NCBI GenBank assembly: GCA_015178975.1
Contig: WHVD01000049.1
Coordinates: 310,001-374,000, forward strand
Direction of reading: 5' to 3'
DNA from: Hysterangium stoloniferum
Lineage: Eukaryota > Basidiomycota > Agaricomycetes > Hysterangiales > Hysterangiaceae
Length of the DNA: 64,000 nucleotides
Below are positions 10,378 through 23,497 of this stretch, piece after piece. Under the pieces are notes generated by a model. The model had not been told where the DNA came from. It saw only the letters and a program-made list of their open reading frames with translations, and made no database searches. Every line of letters begins with the position of its first letter. The first letter of the stretch is position 1. Made by a program: the position numbers and the translations under genes.

Positions 10378-13300
10378 GCAACTTTACATTTCCCAACCAA
10401 GCCTAATTTGATCTGATAAATTATGTATTGTTCTTCCGACTCCTCCTGTACCTTTGAAGGAATGTATCCATAACAGTGGTTGTATTCGATACCATATTTT
10501 AAATTCTACTAATATTTCTTGTGGAAATGATGTTATCAGTATTTTTTCGAATCTTTCCTCCCTTGAATTCTTGCTGTTATGTCGCGCACCCGGTCCTGAA
10601 AATGCTCTCCCACCACTGCGACCACATTTCCATGAAACGTGACATGGCAAAAGCAACAATGTAGCACTCCATGAAGGTCCGTCTCATCGGGATAGCTGGC
10701 GAATCAGCCTCACTTGAAGTCTACGCAAAAAATTCGGGGGCTCTGCGTAGGCAATCACCCTTAAACGTTTGCATATTCTGAATCAATTTATAGGCCAGAA
10801 AGGTATTAATGTAGATCGCCCGACAAACATATCCCGAACTATATGTACAATACTTCTGTATCTCAAACGGGATGACGAGATTATCACCAGTCAGTCAGTC
10901 ATCATATCTCTTCCGGCGTTTTGTTGACTACAATGATCTTGCCGTGACTACGACATCCGATGAATTCAGAGTCGAGTACCATACACTGTCTCTGGGCTTT
11001 CATTTCCTGGATATTCAGGAGCGCACAGTATCACCAGTCGGCTCCGGGTCTATCGTAATTGCTCCAGTGCCACATCAGCGCTCTAATGACTTAGACCTCA
11101 TTTCCGTTCATTGACTTGACGACGCGCCGACAATTGCGGCTCATTCCGTGAGGCTTGAATACACTGGATTCGTCAGTGATAAACGAAGGGACAACGACAA
11201 GGCAATCATTTACAGGGCGACAGACAACAACATGAGGACACTGTGAAGACAGACACGTCCTAACACAAAGGGTATGTACACAACACTACGTCCTTTCTGG
11301 TTCTCACCTGGCACTTGTTTCAAAGTAAGGAGAATTGATATCCTCGCCCATCATATTCAATGGAAACCAGCGTGGCGCTCGTTGGATCGAAAGCCTGAAA
11401 GCCTATCCTTCTGTACATCACCAAATATCCCCCCCCCCCCAACACTCAACAATCTTTCCTCCGAAGTAAAGTCCATCAATATCAGACTCACTAATGTCGC
11501 TAATGCTGAACACTTTTGATATATTCTTACGGAACGGAACCGTCTTCACGATCCTACTTGCATCTTGACTTTCTTCTCGAGTACTACTCATTCTGGTATA
11601 ACGTGAATTAACATTAATTCTATGAAATTGGAAGAAAATTAGCCGATGGATACTGATAGATTTGAAGCTCAACTACTGGGACTTCTCCTACTATCGAGTA
11701 ATAGTACTCGATAGTAGAGAAGTCCCAGTAAAAGCCCTCAAATTCTGAAATCTGAACTACTGTATGTGTTCCCCTACTGCTCCCGACATTAAGAAAATCG
11801 GGACTTTCCAGACAGGATAATGATGCGGCTTTGGAGTGGGCCGACATACTGAGATGCTATAGTGGTAGTAAGGGAGCCTTGAATACGTAGAGCGATGAAG
11901 GGCAATATGATCGTGACTCATGACTAGATTCTTGTACCCACGATGTACAGCTTGATATTCTGTTGACCTTGGCATGTTGAAGTGCTGTACAGACTTTTTT
12001 CTAGCACCCGAAATTCAAAAAAAATCTGAAGTTAGTCTGGACGTTGTGGTTTCAGAATAACACTTTTAGGCAAGGCGTGATTCCACAATGCAGATGTAAT
12101 CGTACATCCAAAACACAACAACCCGTACTACAGCCTGTATCGATAGAATAATCACCGATAAGTCAATGCGTGTCTTGTGAGTAAATAAGCACTCGGTATT
12201 TTGTCCTGGGAGTTGATGAGGTTCGAGACAATATGAGAAAGCGATGGCACATTGATCGGTCAAACGTCACGAATTCTGAGCTAGGCTTGTGGGGAACGAA
12301 ATACAACCGCCTCGCAAAAAACGAAGACGGTGAACGAATACTTTAATAGGCTAGGAAGATACATTTATAAGCATTTTTTGAAATAATAACTTCTGGACGC
12401 ATTGATGAGCATGCGACAAACCAGGATATTTGGAAGGATACACCCTGACTGCTAGTAACGATATTGTTGGCACAAGTATAACGAGGAAATGCCCCAGCCA
12501 GGAAGATGTATGAACGTTCGAATCAGTAGAGTTGATATTGAGTTGGAACAACAACCCACATTTTACGCGCGAAAGTCTCACCAAGCAAAAAGGGTCAGAA
12601 GGAGCCATGTGTGGTCGCATTCCAGCCACCTGCAGCACATCCTAAAGGCGTAGAAAATCAGCGTGCCAACCTAGAAAGGAAGGGAGGAGCGTTACAACAT
12701 GTATTGAGCGATGAGCAATGGCGATTGAGCACAGGCGATATTTTGAAACGCAGCGGGAGGCAAAGCGATTGAAACGTCGGCACTAGGGTTTATAACACAA
12801 ATACGATATGGAATTCAGGAAATAAGATGAATTAGAATACTTAGACTTAGAATGTGACAGTAGAACATAGTCACCCTATGTCTATTCAACAACTCCAAAT
12901 TGCAACATTGTCTGGTGACGGCAGGATCTATTTTGGAGACCTACGACCAAGAAGACTCGACCAATGGTGCTAAGCTTCATCCTGTGGCGACGATAGTGAT
13001 ATTTGAGCCTTGCTCACCATCGGCCCAACAGCGACAAAGACATCATCACCTATGAAGTTGCCGTTCGTCTTACCCTTTCTTCTGGAGAGTCATGCCACAT
13101 TCAACCTTCCAACAATTCGTCCCTAACGACGCCCCAAACCTGGGCTTTCACCGAAACACCACCCCAAGGTCGCTTCCTTGGCTGAAGAAATGGAAGTGGC
13201 TATTTCACTCCAAATCTCTAGGGGGAAAGCAGAATCTACGTCTATATGGCATTCACACACGTTCCCCAGTGGGGGATGAATGAGTTATGGAGTACTGCGC

Positions 13301-13428
13301 GGATCGACCAAGAAGCTCTGGAGGGAGCCACGGAGCCCTACTACATTAATTGGAGATATGTAATATCCTTAACTCCAATGTACGAAGATATTCCTGATGT
13401 CTGTTTTCAGCTGATGGTGACAGACACA
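10378..13428. other. Host-like intergenic region without a supported gene
   Basis: About 3 kb has only short overlapping frames on both strands and no recognised domain or consistent exon chain. A C10 tract lies at about 11431-11440. The one clear structure is the hairpin at 11675-11729, listed separately. A rapidly evolving multi-exon gene could be hidden here. Confidence 0.4.
11675..11729. repeat. Near-perfect 25-bp hairpin
   Basis: Left arm 11675-11700 (ACTGGGACTTCTC...ATCGAGTA) and right arm 11705-11729 are reverse complements except for one bulged C. They are separated by the 4-nt loop ATAG. The duplex is 25 bp. It is not followed by a T run and is not at the end of a recognised gene. 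Confidence 0.85.
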
Positions 13429-16262
13429 GACCACGAGATACAGTGCTAATCCGTGATGTACCCCCATGCTTGACTGATACTCTTGTACAATTCATCAAGA
13501 CTTTCCGATTTTCAAGATATGAGCAACTAAAGTCCTTTGCCACTACAGCCCCCAGATGCTGAAATGAGAACGGCGATGTGTACGCCACTATATCACATGC
13601 ATTCGTCGGAACACTCAAATTCGTTCTTATAAAGATGCATCTTAAATACACCAATTCACTAATGCGAATCCCTTAATGCCTTTTGTAGTTCACTTAATAT
13701 CTATTTGACCCCCATCCTTATTACATCTGTTGTACACTTTAACTTCTAGCTAAATGGTCACTAAACATCCGCATCCTAAGGGATAAAGATAAAAGTAGCT
13801 AGAGCAACCTCGGGCTTGTGATGTTACATCACGCCCTCTCTCTCGAGTGTAGCTTCACACAACTATTGACTCTTATCAACAGTAGAAATGAAGTCTCGTA
13901 GACTCGACTTGGTCGGCATCGTGATGTTAAGCCGCTCATCGGAATTGTGCGAGGTTGATCTAGAAAGACGATCAACGAATTCTTCCACAGAGTCTATCCC
14001 TTGTAGCTCATTCTTGTAGTCATCGAGGAGCTTGAGGTAATAATGGGAGGATCGGTTTTGGTTCAAATACCATTCATCGATCATTGCCTGTGAATTACCA
14101 GCTCTGCCCGTGGATTTGAAGAAATTGCTTAACAGTGTGAACGTAGCATAATCCAATTGTGATGCAGATTTGCATATTCCTGCAAGTTTTCTACAATAAC
14201 AATCAGATAAATTTCTCGTTGAAACAGCTGGACAGAAGAAGCACGGACAGCAACACGAGGGCAATGCAAATACTTTCAGCCAGTTTGCGCGACATTTCAG
14301 ACTCTCTGGGGCAGATGAATGCATGTAGTGAAAGGGTCATATGGTCCGCCCGCTTATTGATGTCAATGATATCGGTTGGGATCCTTTGACTCCCTGCGCT
14401 GCCCAGCCCTCCAACCGCGATCGATGGTGCTTCAAAGCCATGTGTACCCATGTGTAGTTCAAGGACGGCGCCAGAAAGAGTGAATATGATTTGTTGAAAC
14501 AGCTCGATATCGAAATGAAGGACATAGTACTCTTTAATAAATTCTCTAGAAAGTGGTGATGCCCATCAGATTTAGTCCTTGACCTGGGACATACGTACAG
14601 TATTAGCATGTGACCACAAACGACCCTTAGGACGTCGGGCGCGCCATATTCTCTCAGGGTTTCCCACAAAGTCGAATATTCAGATATGGCAATTTTGACA
14701 CCATATGGAACCCTAAAACTTAAATACAACAATTCGCAAGGTTTGATACTAATAGGAAGCATGCTAATATACTATCAACGACTTACCTATGCAGTAGGAG
14801 AATCTCCTCCAATATGTCAGACAACAATTTTTTGTGAACTTGGTCCCACTCCATATTCCGAATCCGACGACCACAAGATGTCTCATTGTTCCAGACTTCA
14901 CATTTAATTGAAAGGCCTCTTATACGTAGGGCAATACGCGGCCATATCAAGTCGATTAGATCATTAAGGGATTGTTTCTCGAGATACGGAATCTTGCTCG
15001 AACCATGAGGTACAGCTAAAGCAACGAGTTCTTCATGGGTGGGCTCAAATTCTAGGCTTTGGAGGTATCTTGAATACTGCACAATATCAGGCAGGGGTAC
15101 GAGTTGCTCTTTCTTCAGGATTGCAATCGCGGCGAATAAGCAGTACCAGCTCTGTTGGGATACAGGAGTACAAGTGAGGATTTCTAAAAGCTCCACAATA
15201 GCGTCCTGTGCATTCGATTTGGCCTTGTACAGTGCGACGAGTCTCCTAAACGAAAATTTGTTAACAGACACCTTTGAGTTTAGAATTGTGTGAAATACAA
15301 ACAGAATAATAAGTGATATGCTGATTTTTTTCACAAATAGATAGGGCATGCCACGGGCGTTTGTGTCTAGGAATGCATGTAACGCTTCTATGAGGCTGGC
15401 CGCTTTCACTTGACCAACTTGAGGGTGGATTGGTCTATAAGCCTTAATTTTCAGTTCTAATATTAAACCCGACATTGTTAAACATGTCTTGACCTTGACA
15501 TCTCGGCCACATCGTTAATAATTGCAAACATCTTCATTGCGTTCGTGTCATCCCACTCCAGTCTAGAATCTTCTTGGAGCTGAGATTGCCACCGGGCTAT
15601 CTGCTGGAGATGTTTCCCAGCGGTTCTTGTGATGTTCACTGCAACAATGGCCCCAATGACCTTTTCTCCAATCCACTGGAGAGCTTTGCCAGAGTAATAG
15701 CCGGGACCAGGACCGACGGACGATAAGTTTGATTGGGAGTGGCTGAAATATGACGACGAAAATGGCCCGAATGACGTTCTTGATCTGATAGAAGAAGCGT
15801 ACTCCGATACAGCGTATTCTTGGGTGTAGACCAAAGCTAGAAGGTTCTGAATCTTTTTGTAATTGTCCGGGAAGTCTATGAACTGTCGCATTTCCAGTAG
15901 CCTACCTTTGACTCGTTAGCTAGATTGTGCCAAAACATCGACCAACTTACACATCTGGCACCCCATTGCTTCAGAGTATTTGTTGATAATTGAAGATGTC
16001 GTCCATGTTTAAGAGGCCAACAGACACTATGTCCGGGGATGTGGCAGGCATACGTGCGTTTCAAGAGTGATGCGAATTTTGCAGCTTCTTGTGTGTTACT
16101 ACCATATGAGCCGGAAGATATGGACATGGTGGCAGAAGTGAGGTGATATGTGAACATATCCCATATATATAGCCATATGAATCATGAGCGTCACCCAGCT
16201 CTGTAAACAACATAGCATACGAGTGGACAGCCCGAACACAGATCAGAGAAGCAATGAGGCTA
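13429..16262. repeat. Segmental duplication, copy 1
   Basis: This segment is alignable almost throughout with 57579-60408 in the same orientation, with scattered substitutions and small indels. It begins at CCACGAGATACAGTGCTAAT, which in copy 2 directly abuts the end of the Copia LTR. The alignment fades near 16262 and 60408. Copy 1 carries the frameshifted gene copy. Confidence 0.85.
13863..16127 (-). pseudogene. Frameshifted copy of the multi-exon gene at 57972-60288
   Basis: The gene order and exons match copy 2: start MSISSGSYGSNTQEAAKF, then YFSHSQSNLSSVGPGPGYYS, VGQVKAASLIEALHAFLD, CEVWNNETSCGRRIRN, and the last exon KLAGICKSASQLDY to VDKSQ. In exon 2 it lacks 7 bp present in copy 2 (copy 2 reads CACCCTATACCGAAAG, copy 1 CACCCAAGAATAC). 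This breaks the frame that runs unbroken in copy 2, and the exon 2 acceptor side also shifts. It probably does not encode a full product, although alternative splicing cannot be excluded. No known domain was recognised. Confidence 0.7.
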
Positions 16263-16389
16263 CGCATAATCTGTAAGAGTCGGGTCGTCCTGTCCATTTA
16301 AGGAAGTTTGAATAATTGATTAAATATTAAAAAGAACTAAAATAATTACAGTAATAAAAAATCAAAACGGTTTTACAGTAATAAAAAAA

Positions 16390-17960
16390 ATTAAACGCTT
16401 ATTGGTTAGAACCAAGATTGGGAGGGCAGGTGGCAGGTGGAAACACAGGCTCAGAATTGGTGCGCAGTCTAGATTAGAGGTAAGATAAATGAACATTATA
16501 AGAAGATGGAGGTGGCTCCAGTTCAGGAGGGAGTGGTGTGTAGAAGGGCTCGGATGTGGGATGATAGGATGCAGGCGGTAAGGGTAGGGACGGGTAAGGG
16601 AAATTTTCTTTTTCGGTGGATATTGCAACAGCTGGTGTTGGAAAGCCTCTCCCAGAAGCTTTGAGATTAATTTTCTTACCACCGGATGCTTGTTTCTTCT
16701 CAGTTCATAATTGATTCACATTCTCTATGGCTATCTTCTTTTCTTCTAATACTGCAGCCAATTTGAATTCAATATTTGTGACCTCCTTGCATATGTGATC
16801 AGCCTTGTCGACTCGTTCAATATGTAGAGAAGTCTGATGATTATTATTTGAGATGAAATGGTGTGTTAGTGTGTTTTGATGATTCTTCAAGATACAGTTT
16901 TCCAATGCTGATTGAAGTTCCCGTGCAATCTGTTTATCATATTCAAATGCACTGTAGCAATGAGATTAGATATTTGTGATAATTATACAGATTGTGTAAC
17001 TCACCTGTCAATGGCCTCTGCAAAGGGGATGTGGATACCTGTGGCATGATTTGTTGCTTGATGTGACTGCTCATTAAGATTTGTGTTGGTTGGTCCAAGA
17101 TCCCAGTCAGCTGATGGAATTTTTGAAAAATGGTGGCACAGTGCAGGGATATATGTACCATGGATATGCAAACTTGTTCTGCCACCAGTCTGCAGAACCA
17201 AAATAAGTATAATGGTGTAAGTATTTCAGAAAAAGTAAATACCTCAGACTTTCTGTTGTTCATGCCCCAAGCACCAAGCTGTAAATTCATCCATCTTCTC
17301 CTGCATGATTATATATTGAAAGTGAGTGATGTGGTTGTAATCTTCATGCGAACAAACTGCCTTTAGAGGCTCGACCCCTCTAGAAAGCCAATTAGACCAA
17401 AGTCACAAGAAAAGTACATAATGACATACCATTGACAATGTATGTTGCAAATACGACTACAATGCTGAACTATGATTTGTGGATCCTTTGTCGCAATCCC
17501 ACTGACTAAGGGATCATTTTGAGTTAACAAAAAGTCACCAAGGCCTTGCATTTGTGGAGCAGAACCGTCCACCATGAAGATAGCATGTTTGCCTTCTTTA
17601 TGAGGGGCTTTGATTTTGATGCCTTTGCTAGTGACACATTCAATGGCCTTGAACCATTCTGTCCAAATTAAATGGTAGGCCTGTTGAGTTTCATGATTGC
17701 AGTAGATGCATCCTATTGCTATACCTGAGTAACCATGAAGTTAAATAAAAATAGGGATTAAGAACAAGTGGACTCATGTCGGCACAAATGTGGATCCCAA
17801 ATCACAATCTCCACTCATTGAACTCTCCAAATACACACTTGTATGTAGTATCATGCTGAGTAGAGGTGACATTGTGGACAAGCTCTGCAGGATCAGGGAT
17901 CATTGTTACAATGACTTCAATCTGATCATTACCATCATTGCATGATTCACTATGGAGGAT
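16390..17960 (-). pseudogene. Remnant of an unclassified TE-borne gene
   Basis: The minus strand reads VIVTMIPDPAELVHNVT, YKCVFGEFNEW, CNHETQQAYHLIWTEWF, KAIECVTSKGIKIKAPH, MVDGSAPQMQGLGDFLL, IATKDPQIIVQHCSRIC. Further upstream frames hold a helical C-terminal part (KLAAVLEEKKIAIENVNQL) and a Pro/Ser-rich tail. Stops and frame changes are frequent. From memory this pattern recurs as a multicopy hypothetical family in mushroom-forming fungi and looks transposon-associated, but I cannot name a superfamily. The conserved FMVDGS aspartate could belong to a DDE-type catalytic site; this is inference. A second fragment of the same gene lies at 1470-1654. Confidence 0.5.
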
Positions 17961-18189
17961 ATCTGAAAACTATTAAGTATACCAAATTTTAATATACTCT
18001 AAAGGTCATTTAAACTGATTCAAACATAATTTGGTTTTTAAAACTTTTTGAAAGTTTTAAACTCTCTCATACATTACAAACTAAAGAATCTTTCCAGACA
18101 TGAGTAGACAATAAAAAAAATTAGTAGTTTGAAACACTAATACTTTGAAAAAATAGATACCTTTAGATAGTCCATTCTATGCATATGTA

Positions 18190-19536
18190 CAGTGACTTAC
18201 AAAACATATCCAATGTTTTGCAGTTTCAACTTGTATAGCTTATATGTACCCCAGTAGGTAAAATCATACAAATCACCAAAATATTTTCCAACATGCTCTA
18301 TCATGCATAGTCCAAGGCATATAATGTCATTATGTAATATCTGTATATGGTAACAATATGACAATATGAATATTTTAATAGAGAGGGGTCATTGGATACC
18401 TTTTGTCACTGACAGGCTTTTGGCAGGAAATTACTTATATTTAGTAATTGGTATAGCCACTCTTTGCCTTCAATACATCTGCAACCCTCCTAGGCATACT
18501 TTGAATCAAATCCTGGCACACCTTTGCATCAATCTTGTACCATTCCTCTACCACCCTCTCCCAAAGCTCTTCCATCCCTTGGGGTGCATTCTCATACCCT
18601 GCCAACTTCCTCTTCAGGTGGTTCCATAAGTGTTCAATGGGATTCAGGTCAGGAGAATGTGCTGGCCATGAGAGAACCCTGAAACCATTTTCTTGGAACC
18701 AATTCTGGGCCTTCTTGCAGGTATGCTTGGGGTCATTATCCTGCTGGAAGATGACATCATCTGCAGATTTACCATAATGCACCCCCATATCATCAAAGAT
18801 CTACCACCAAACTTCAGGGTTCCCTCAACCAGCCTGTCACTCAAGCCCTCCCCTGCTTTTTTCCACACCCACTTCCTACCATCTGATCCCAGCCTATTTA
18901 TTTTTGTCTCATCAGACCACACCACCTTCTTCCAGTCCTCCACAATCCAATCCTGATGTGCCAAAACAAATTCCATCCTCTCCTTCCTATGCTTCTTAGA
19001 AAGAAGAGGCCTTTTCTTCTTTACCACAGGCTTCATCCCAGCTGCCTTGAGTCCATGATGTACTGTTTGAGGATTGAGTGACTGGTTGGTGATAGTGCAA
19101 AGTGTCTTTGTTGCATCTAGATACAGCTGTATCAGCCTTCTGAGAGCTGATAAGATGTTGTGCAAAATGGATATTGGCTGTAGAGAGTTTGGAAGGATGA
19201 CCACCAGAAGACTTAGAAAGGTGGGAACAATGTTTAGAGCAAAGTCTAGAGATAGTAGCAAAGCCATATCCAGTAGAAACTGAAATATGTTTGGCAGAAT
19301 AGCCAGCATCAAGTAGAGAAAGGATCTCATGCTGGGCAGCAGGGGACAGAGGATGCATAGTTGAAATTAGAAGAATCTTAGCTGTGAGAGCCCTTCTTAG
19401 CACAGCATGATCACATGATTTGTTGAAAAATATAAACAAGTGCAAACAATCAACATTGATATGATTTTCATGCAAAAGCCTATCAGTGACAAAAGGTATC
19501 CAATGACCCCTCTCTATTAAAATATTTACAAGCTTA
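18190..19536 (-). mobile_element. Tc1-like element A (right terminal repeat truncated)
   Basis: The left end CAGTGACTTACAAAACATATCC follows TA at 18188-18189. The ~230-bp terminal region contains an outer motif and an inverted inner copy (GGTCATTGGATACCTTTTG). The right terminal repeat is present only in its inner part (to about 19536) and then abuts the Helitron 3' end. It is the same family as the copies at 2750 and 29342. Confidence 0.85.
18441..19358 (-). pseudogene. Tc1-like DD34E transposase, broken
   Basis: The start is MHPLSPAAQHEILSLLDAGY with an N-terminal HTH. A frameshift near DTAV/QLYLDATKTL follows, then KKRPLLSKKHRKERMEF and the first catalytic Asp in VVWSDETKINRLGSDGRKW. A deletion of roughly 100 bp relative to the 29690 copy joins IWGC directly to YGKSADD and changes frame. 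The remaining C-terminus carries the second Asp (FQQDNDPKHTC), the catalytic Glu (SPDLNPIEHLW) and ends KAKSGYTNY. It would cut and paste DNA at TA sites if intact, but two frame disruptions make it inactive. Confidence 0.85.
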
Positions 19537-19553
19537 GGAACCCTTGCTACACT

Positions 19554-22500
19554 GTGGGCTCCAGCTTGTTGGGGGGTGAAGCCCCCCAAACCCCCCATGT
19601 CAACAACTTTTAAGTATTTATCACAATCAAAATGACATATACCCCACCACTTTGCTATGCAAACCCCCCCCACATCCACAACTCTTAACTATCTATTCCA
19701 ATCATTGTCAGGAAAAAACAATCAAAATATATCAAATTCTCAATCTAATAATACACCTTTGTACACTATATTTGCAGTTCTCTTTGACTCCTTCTCTAAT
19801 AATATTTTAACCCTATTCCAACTTCTTCCCCTTGAAAGTCCCATATACAATTGCCCATGTCCAAACACAGCCGTTCTCAAATCTAATCCTACTAATTTCA
19901 AAGATTGTCCCTGTGACTTGTTAATTGTCATTGCAAATGCCAGTCATATTGGAAACTGAACCCAATGAAGTTTACAAGGAAGTTCATCATCATTTGTAAT
20001 GATTTTAATCCTTGAAATAAATGCCTCTTCCCCAGCACATGGTCCAGTTAAGATCCACACCAAAAGCAAATGATTTTCCATTTTGAGTAGTTGCAATTTT
20101 GTACCATTGAAAAGTCCCATCTGTGGATCTACATATGTTCCATAGTAGCATTAAAGGTACTCCTGGCTTCATCTCAAGTCAACTTGGTGAAATTCCACCA
20201 AAGTTGAGACTACATATTTAAATATTCCACAGGATAGACTTCTGCCTCCATGTCACCCTCTGCAGTGTCAGCACTGTGGTAGACATGACTCACTGGAAAT
20301 CTATTCAGAATTTCAGAATTAATTTCTTCCACATCTGAATTCCTAGGACACAGAATAGCATGATCTAAGAAGTCTCCCTCTTGCCAATCTCTTTGGTCTC
20401 CATCCACATGGATGTCTGGATATATCTCAGCAATTAGATCAGACATTTCTGGACCACAGATCATATGAGGAGGGATATCCATTGTATGATCCAAAGGCAA
20501 ATCCTTTCCATGGCCTACATCTAAGAGCTACTGAGCAAACTGATCACTGTGTGGATCATGCTGATCAACCCACATGAAAAGTACCTTGACATGGTTCCAG
20601 AGTTGAGATTTTTAAATACATTCACTGATAATCTGTTCTTTAGAGGCATGTTGTACAACAGGCAAAGTCTGCTGGAAGTCACCTCCCCAGGCAACAGGAA
20701 TGCCTCCAAAGGGGAGAGCATCTTTGTCTAATACATCCCTTAGAGTTCTGTCAACTGCCTCACATATGAAACATGACTGCATTGGAACTTCATCCCAGAT
20801 GATGAGATGTACTTACTTCATGAGCTCTGCCTTTTCTGAACCCTTTTTGATGTGACATGAGGAGTCCTTCTCACAGGGAACAGGAATTGAAAACATGCTA
20901 TGAGAGGTATGACCACCTTTCAGAATCATTGATGCAATTCCAGATGAGGCGACACAAAGGACAATGTAGCCTTTGGCATGACATGTATGTGCAAGAGTAT
21001 TCCATACAAAGGACTTGCCAGTGCCATCTGGGCCATTGACAAAGAAATTTCTTTTGCCCTCCTGCTGCTCATCAACTGCCTTGATGATAGTATCAAAAGC
21101 AACTTGTTGTTCAGGATTGAACTTTTCAAGATTGGCCTGGGCACTGGCATGCTCATGATCAAGATTATAATTCTTCTGCTCCCTAATGAGATGATTGCCA
21201 ATGAACTGATCCCAATTCTCAGTGATTTGTGGCATTGTTGGATAGAGTGAAAGAGACTTTCCAGAATAGCAGAGGATTTTATTAATCTGATAGAGACCAA
21301 AGTCATAAATTGTGTGAGGTGCTGCATTGTTAATGTTATATGTAACCCTCAGGATCCAGTCCAAATCATCACAGATGAATTCTTTGAACTCATTCCAGAG
21401 TTCTTGGGGTTGTGCAGGGGAGGACATGGTCAAAATGATGACAAACAACCTGTGAAGTTGAAGGCCAGGCTGTATGTGACTGGCTTCTCTGAGGCACATG
21501 TTCCACTGGCGATCACCTTAAAGCAAACCAGTGCAACACAGGCTTGTTGAAATGTGGGGTGGGTCTCACCCTGAAAAGTCCTTAGATTTTCAAATGAGGT
21601 GGCACCTTGGACAACAGTGAGCAATGTACAGAGGTGGAATCTTTCACCACTGGCAGCATTGACAAAATGGATGTGTCCTATGGAAAAACCACTTTGACGT
21701 GGCTTCCATGATTTAGTCCTAGTTACAAATGTAAAATACTCAGGAAAATCCATATACAATGTGTCCCTAGCATGGTGTCCATTGTAGCCAATGAGATCCT
21801 TGGCATTAGCTTCAAAATAAGCTATTAGAGTTGTGCCAGCATGCTCTTCCCTTTGTAAAGCCTCAGCAGGACCTTGATCGGCATTGAAAATGACAGTGTT
21901 TTCCCCAGGGAGGTGGAGATGAAGTGCCATTACTGCAGGAACCTGGGTGTGGAGTTCATTGTGCATTAATCACCAGACAGACTCATGTGCACTAACATAC
22001 CATGCATCAAGATACTGTTTAATCTCATCTGGTGTCTTTCCAACCTCCATAGTTGTGTGATCAGGGCCCTTGTAGCAGTATTTATGCATGTACTTCATTG
22101 ATCTATTGGTAAAGACCAACTTGACATTGATATGGCACTCAAAGGTGAGAAGCAAAATAGGAGAGTAAGGAACAACATATCTGTTGTCATATGCAAACTT
22201 GGGAGTTTGATAAACCCTTCCATTGTTGGGATGAAGGTAGAATGGATAGCCTTCCTGATTGACAATGGTGGCTTCACACCAATCCTTTGGGAAGAATTTA
22301 CCACGTGTACCATTGGCAATACAGGCAGCATTTGGATGATGAAGACCACATGGGCCATGGGTCATGAGTTGACCTACTAAATTAAATAGTCTGGGATGTG
22401 TTTCAGGATCTGGAAAACAGGCAGAAATAATTGAATGGACATGTGCAGGTGTCCTTGGCTTATCCTGCTCCTCAAACCATATAAGACAGTGCATGTGTGG

Positions 22501-23220
22501 AAGACCCCACTTTTGGAATTCAATGACATGGATATGTGCCACCATTTTACCAAAGATATGGCTCTCTGTAATCATTTTCAGCATTTTAGCCTTTTTGATA
22601 GCAAAGACACATGATACCAAATCAGGGTGATCAGCAGGGGTCTGGCCAGGAAGCAATTCATGGGTGACCTCCTCCCAATTGGGATTAGCAGTCATGGTGA
22701 TGAAGCAGGTGCAGGTGGCATTGCCATATTTGTGTGCGATTGCAAAAGAATTTTGCAGACTTTGCCTCATATCCCTTGAACCGCCAGTAAATGAAGAAGG
22801 GAGTATGACCCTCTGACCGATACTATTGGGATTGATATCATCATTTGAAAAAGCATCAACAACCTGGTTGTAGAGTTCTGCACGTATCCTTGGTTGATTT
22901 TCATTAGAAATTTCAATCTGCTCTGTTCTGTGACTGCCCAGGCATTGTCAATGTACTGCTGGAATAGCTTTTGTGCATAAAAAATGGTTTTGGCTTCATT
23001 TGCTCTAAGAAATAGGCGATAGGCATAATATTCACACTGGGTCACCTTATGACTTTTGTCTTCTTCTTCAGCTTGTTCATGCTGCTGTGCAGCCTGGGGC
23101 TGCCAATTGTTATTTGCATAGGGAATGTCCCATGACCAACCATGCTCCTCACAGCTACAAATGTTCATGCCAAAATGACAAAACAACACCTCCATGGCAA
23201 AACTCCTTGGGAACTGTGGT
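19554..23220 (-). mobile_element. Helitron (RepHel type), degenerate
   Basis: A minus-strand RepHel gene runs from about 23195 down to 19740. It is followed by a GC-rich hairpin TTGGGGGG-TGAAG-CCCCCCAA (19569-19589), as expected near a Helitron 3' end. The terminus itself is uncertain: CTAAG occurs where the sequence meets the Tc1 repeat near 19550, but I could not confirm a CTRR-T junction. The 5' end near the Copia fragment at about 23255 is also undefined. Confidence 0.75.
19740..23195 (-). pseudogene. Helitron Rep/helicase protein, broken into frames
   Basis: Domains in order on the minus strand begin with the N-terminal part (22767-23195: CEYYAYRLFLRANEAKTIF, LFQQYIDNAWAVTEQSRL). Next is the Rep endonuclease-like domain (21970-22770: SFAIAHKYGNATCTCFITMT, ANPNWEEVTHELL, an HUH-type PHMHCLIWF, and KYMHKYCYKG around the expected Rep tyrosines). 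A linker follows (21430-21966), then a Pif1-type helicase with Walker A GPDGTGKSF (20813-21499). The C-terminal helicase (20210-20721 and 19740-19931) includes [32 protein letters not shown] and [10 protein letters not shown]. It would nick and unwind DNA for rolling-circle transposition, but frame breaks between all blocks make it inactive. Confidence 0.85.
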
Positions 23221-23254
23221 AAAGTCAGCCACCAGATTTATCATACCTACAAGA

Positions 23255-23492
23255 AGCAGGTATAGGGCTTTTGTCCTTATTCAAAATAAACATAACCCAA
23301 AAATTTATAAACAATTGGTGGAATGTATACTTCTGGGATATGAGGCAAATATGAAAGCATACCAATTCTTTGACCCAAAAATGAACCAGATTTACATTTC
23401 TTATCATATTAAATTTCTGGAGAGCCATGATGGGCATATTTGCACCCTTTATTAATCAACCCTACACAGGTATCACAAAGACAACAATATAC
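23255..23492 (+). pseudogene. Ty1/Copia integrase fragment (left part of Copia E)
   Basis: The frame reads QNKHNPKIYKQLVECILLGY and FDPKMNQIYISYHIKFLESH, the region after the Copia integrase core. It stops at the AGTAT duplication (23493-23497) of Gypsy A. The continuation of the same pol gene resumes at 55015 on the far side of Gypsy A. The 5' LTR, gag, protease and integrase core are missing, and the preceding sequence is Helitron. Confidence 0.8.
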
Positions 23493-23497
23493 AGTAT

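Noticed and set aside
10872..11519. Two plus-strand open frames between the C2H2 gene and the duplicated segment
   Set aside because: No domain, no consistent splice chain, and equally long frames occur on the other strand.
19536..19560. CTAA as the exact Helitron 3' terminus
   Set aside because: It is not followed by T, and the second Helitron relic (7256 onward) shows no comparable terminus, so the end cannot be fixed.
19659..19959. Plus-strand frame of 100 codons next to the Helitron end
   Set aside because: It is antisense to the conserved [10 protein letters not shown] helicase block.
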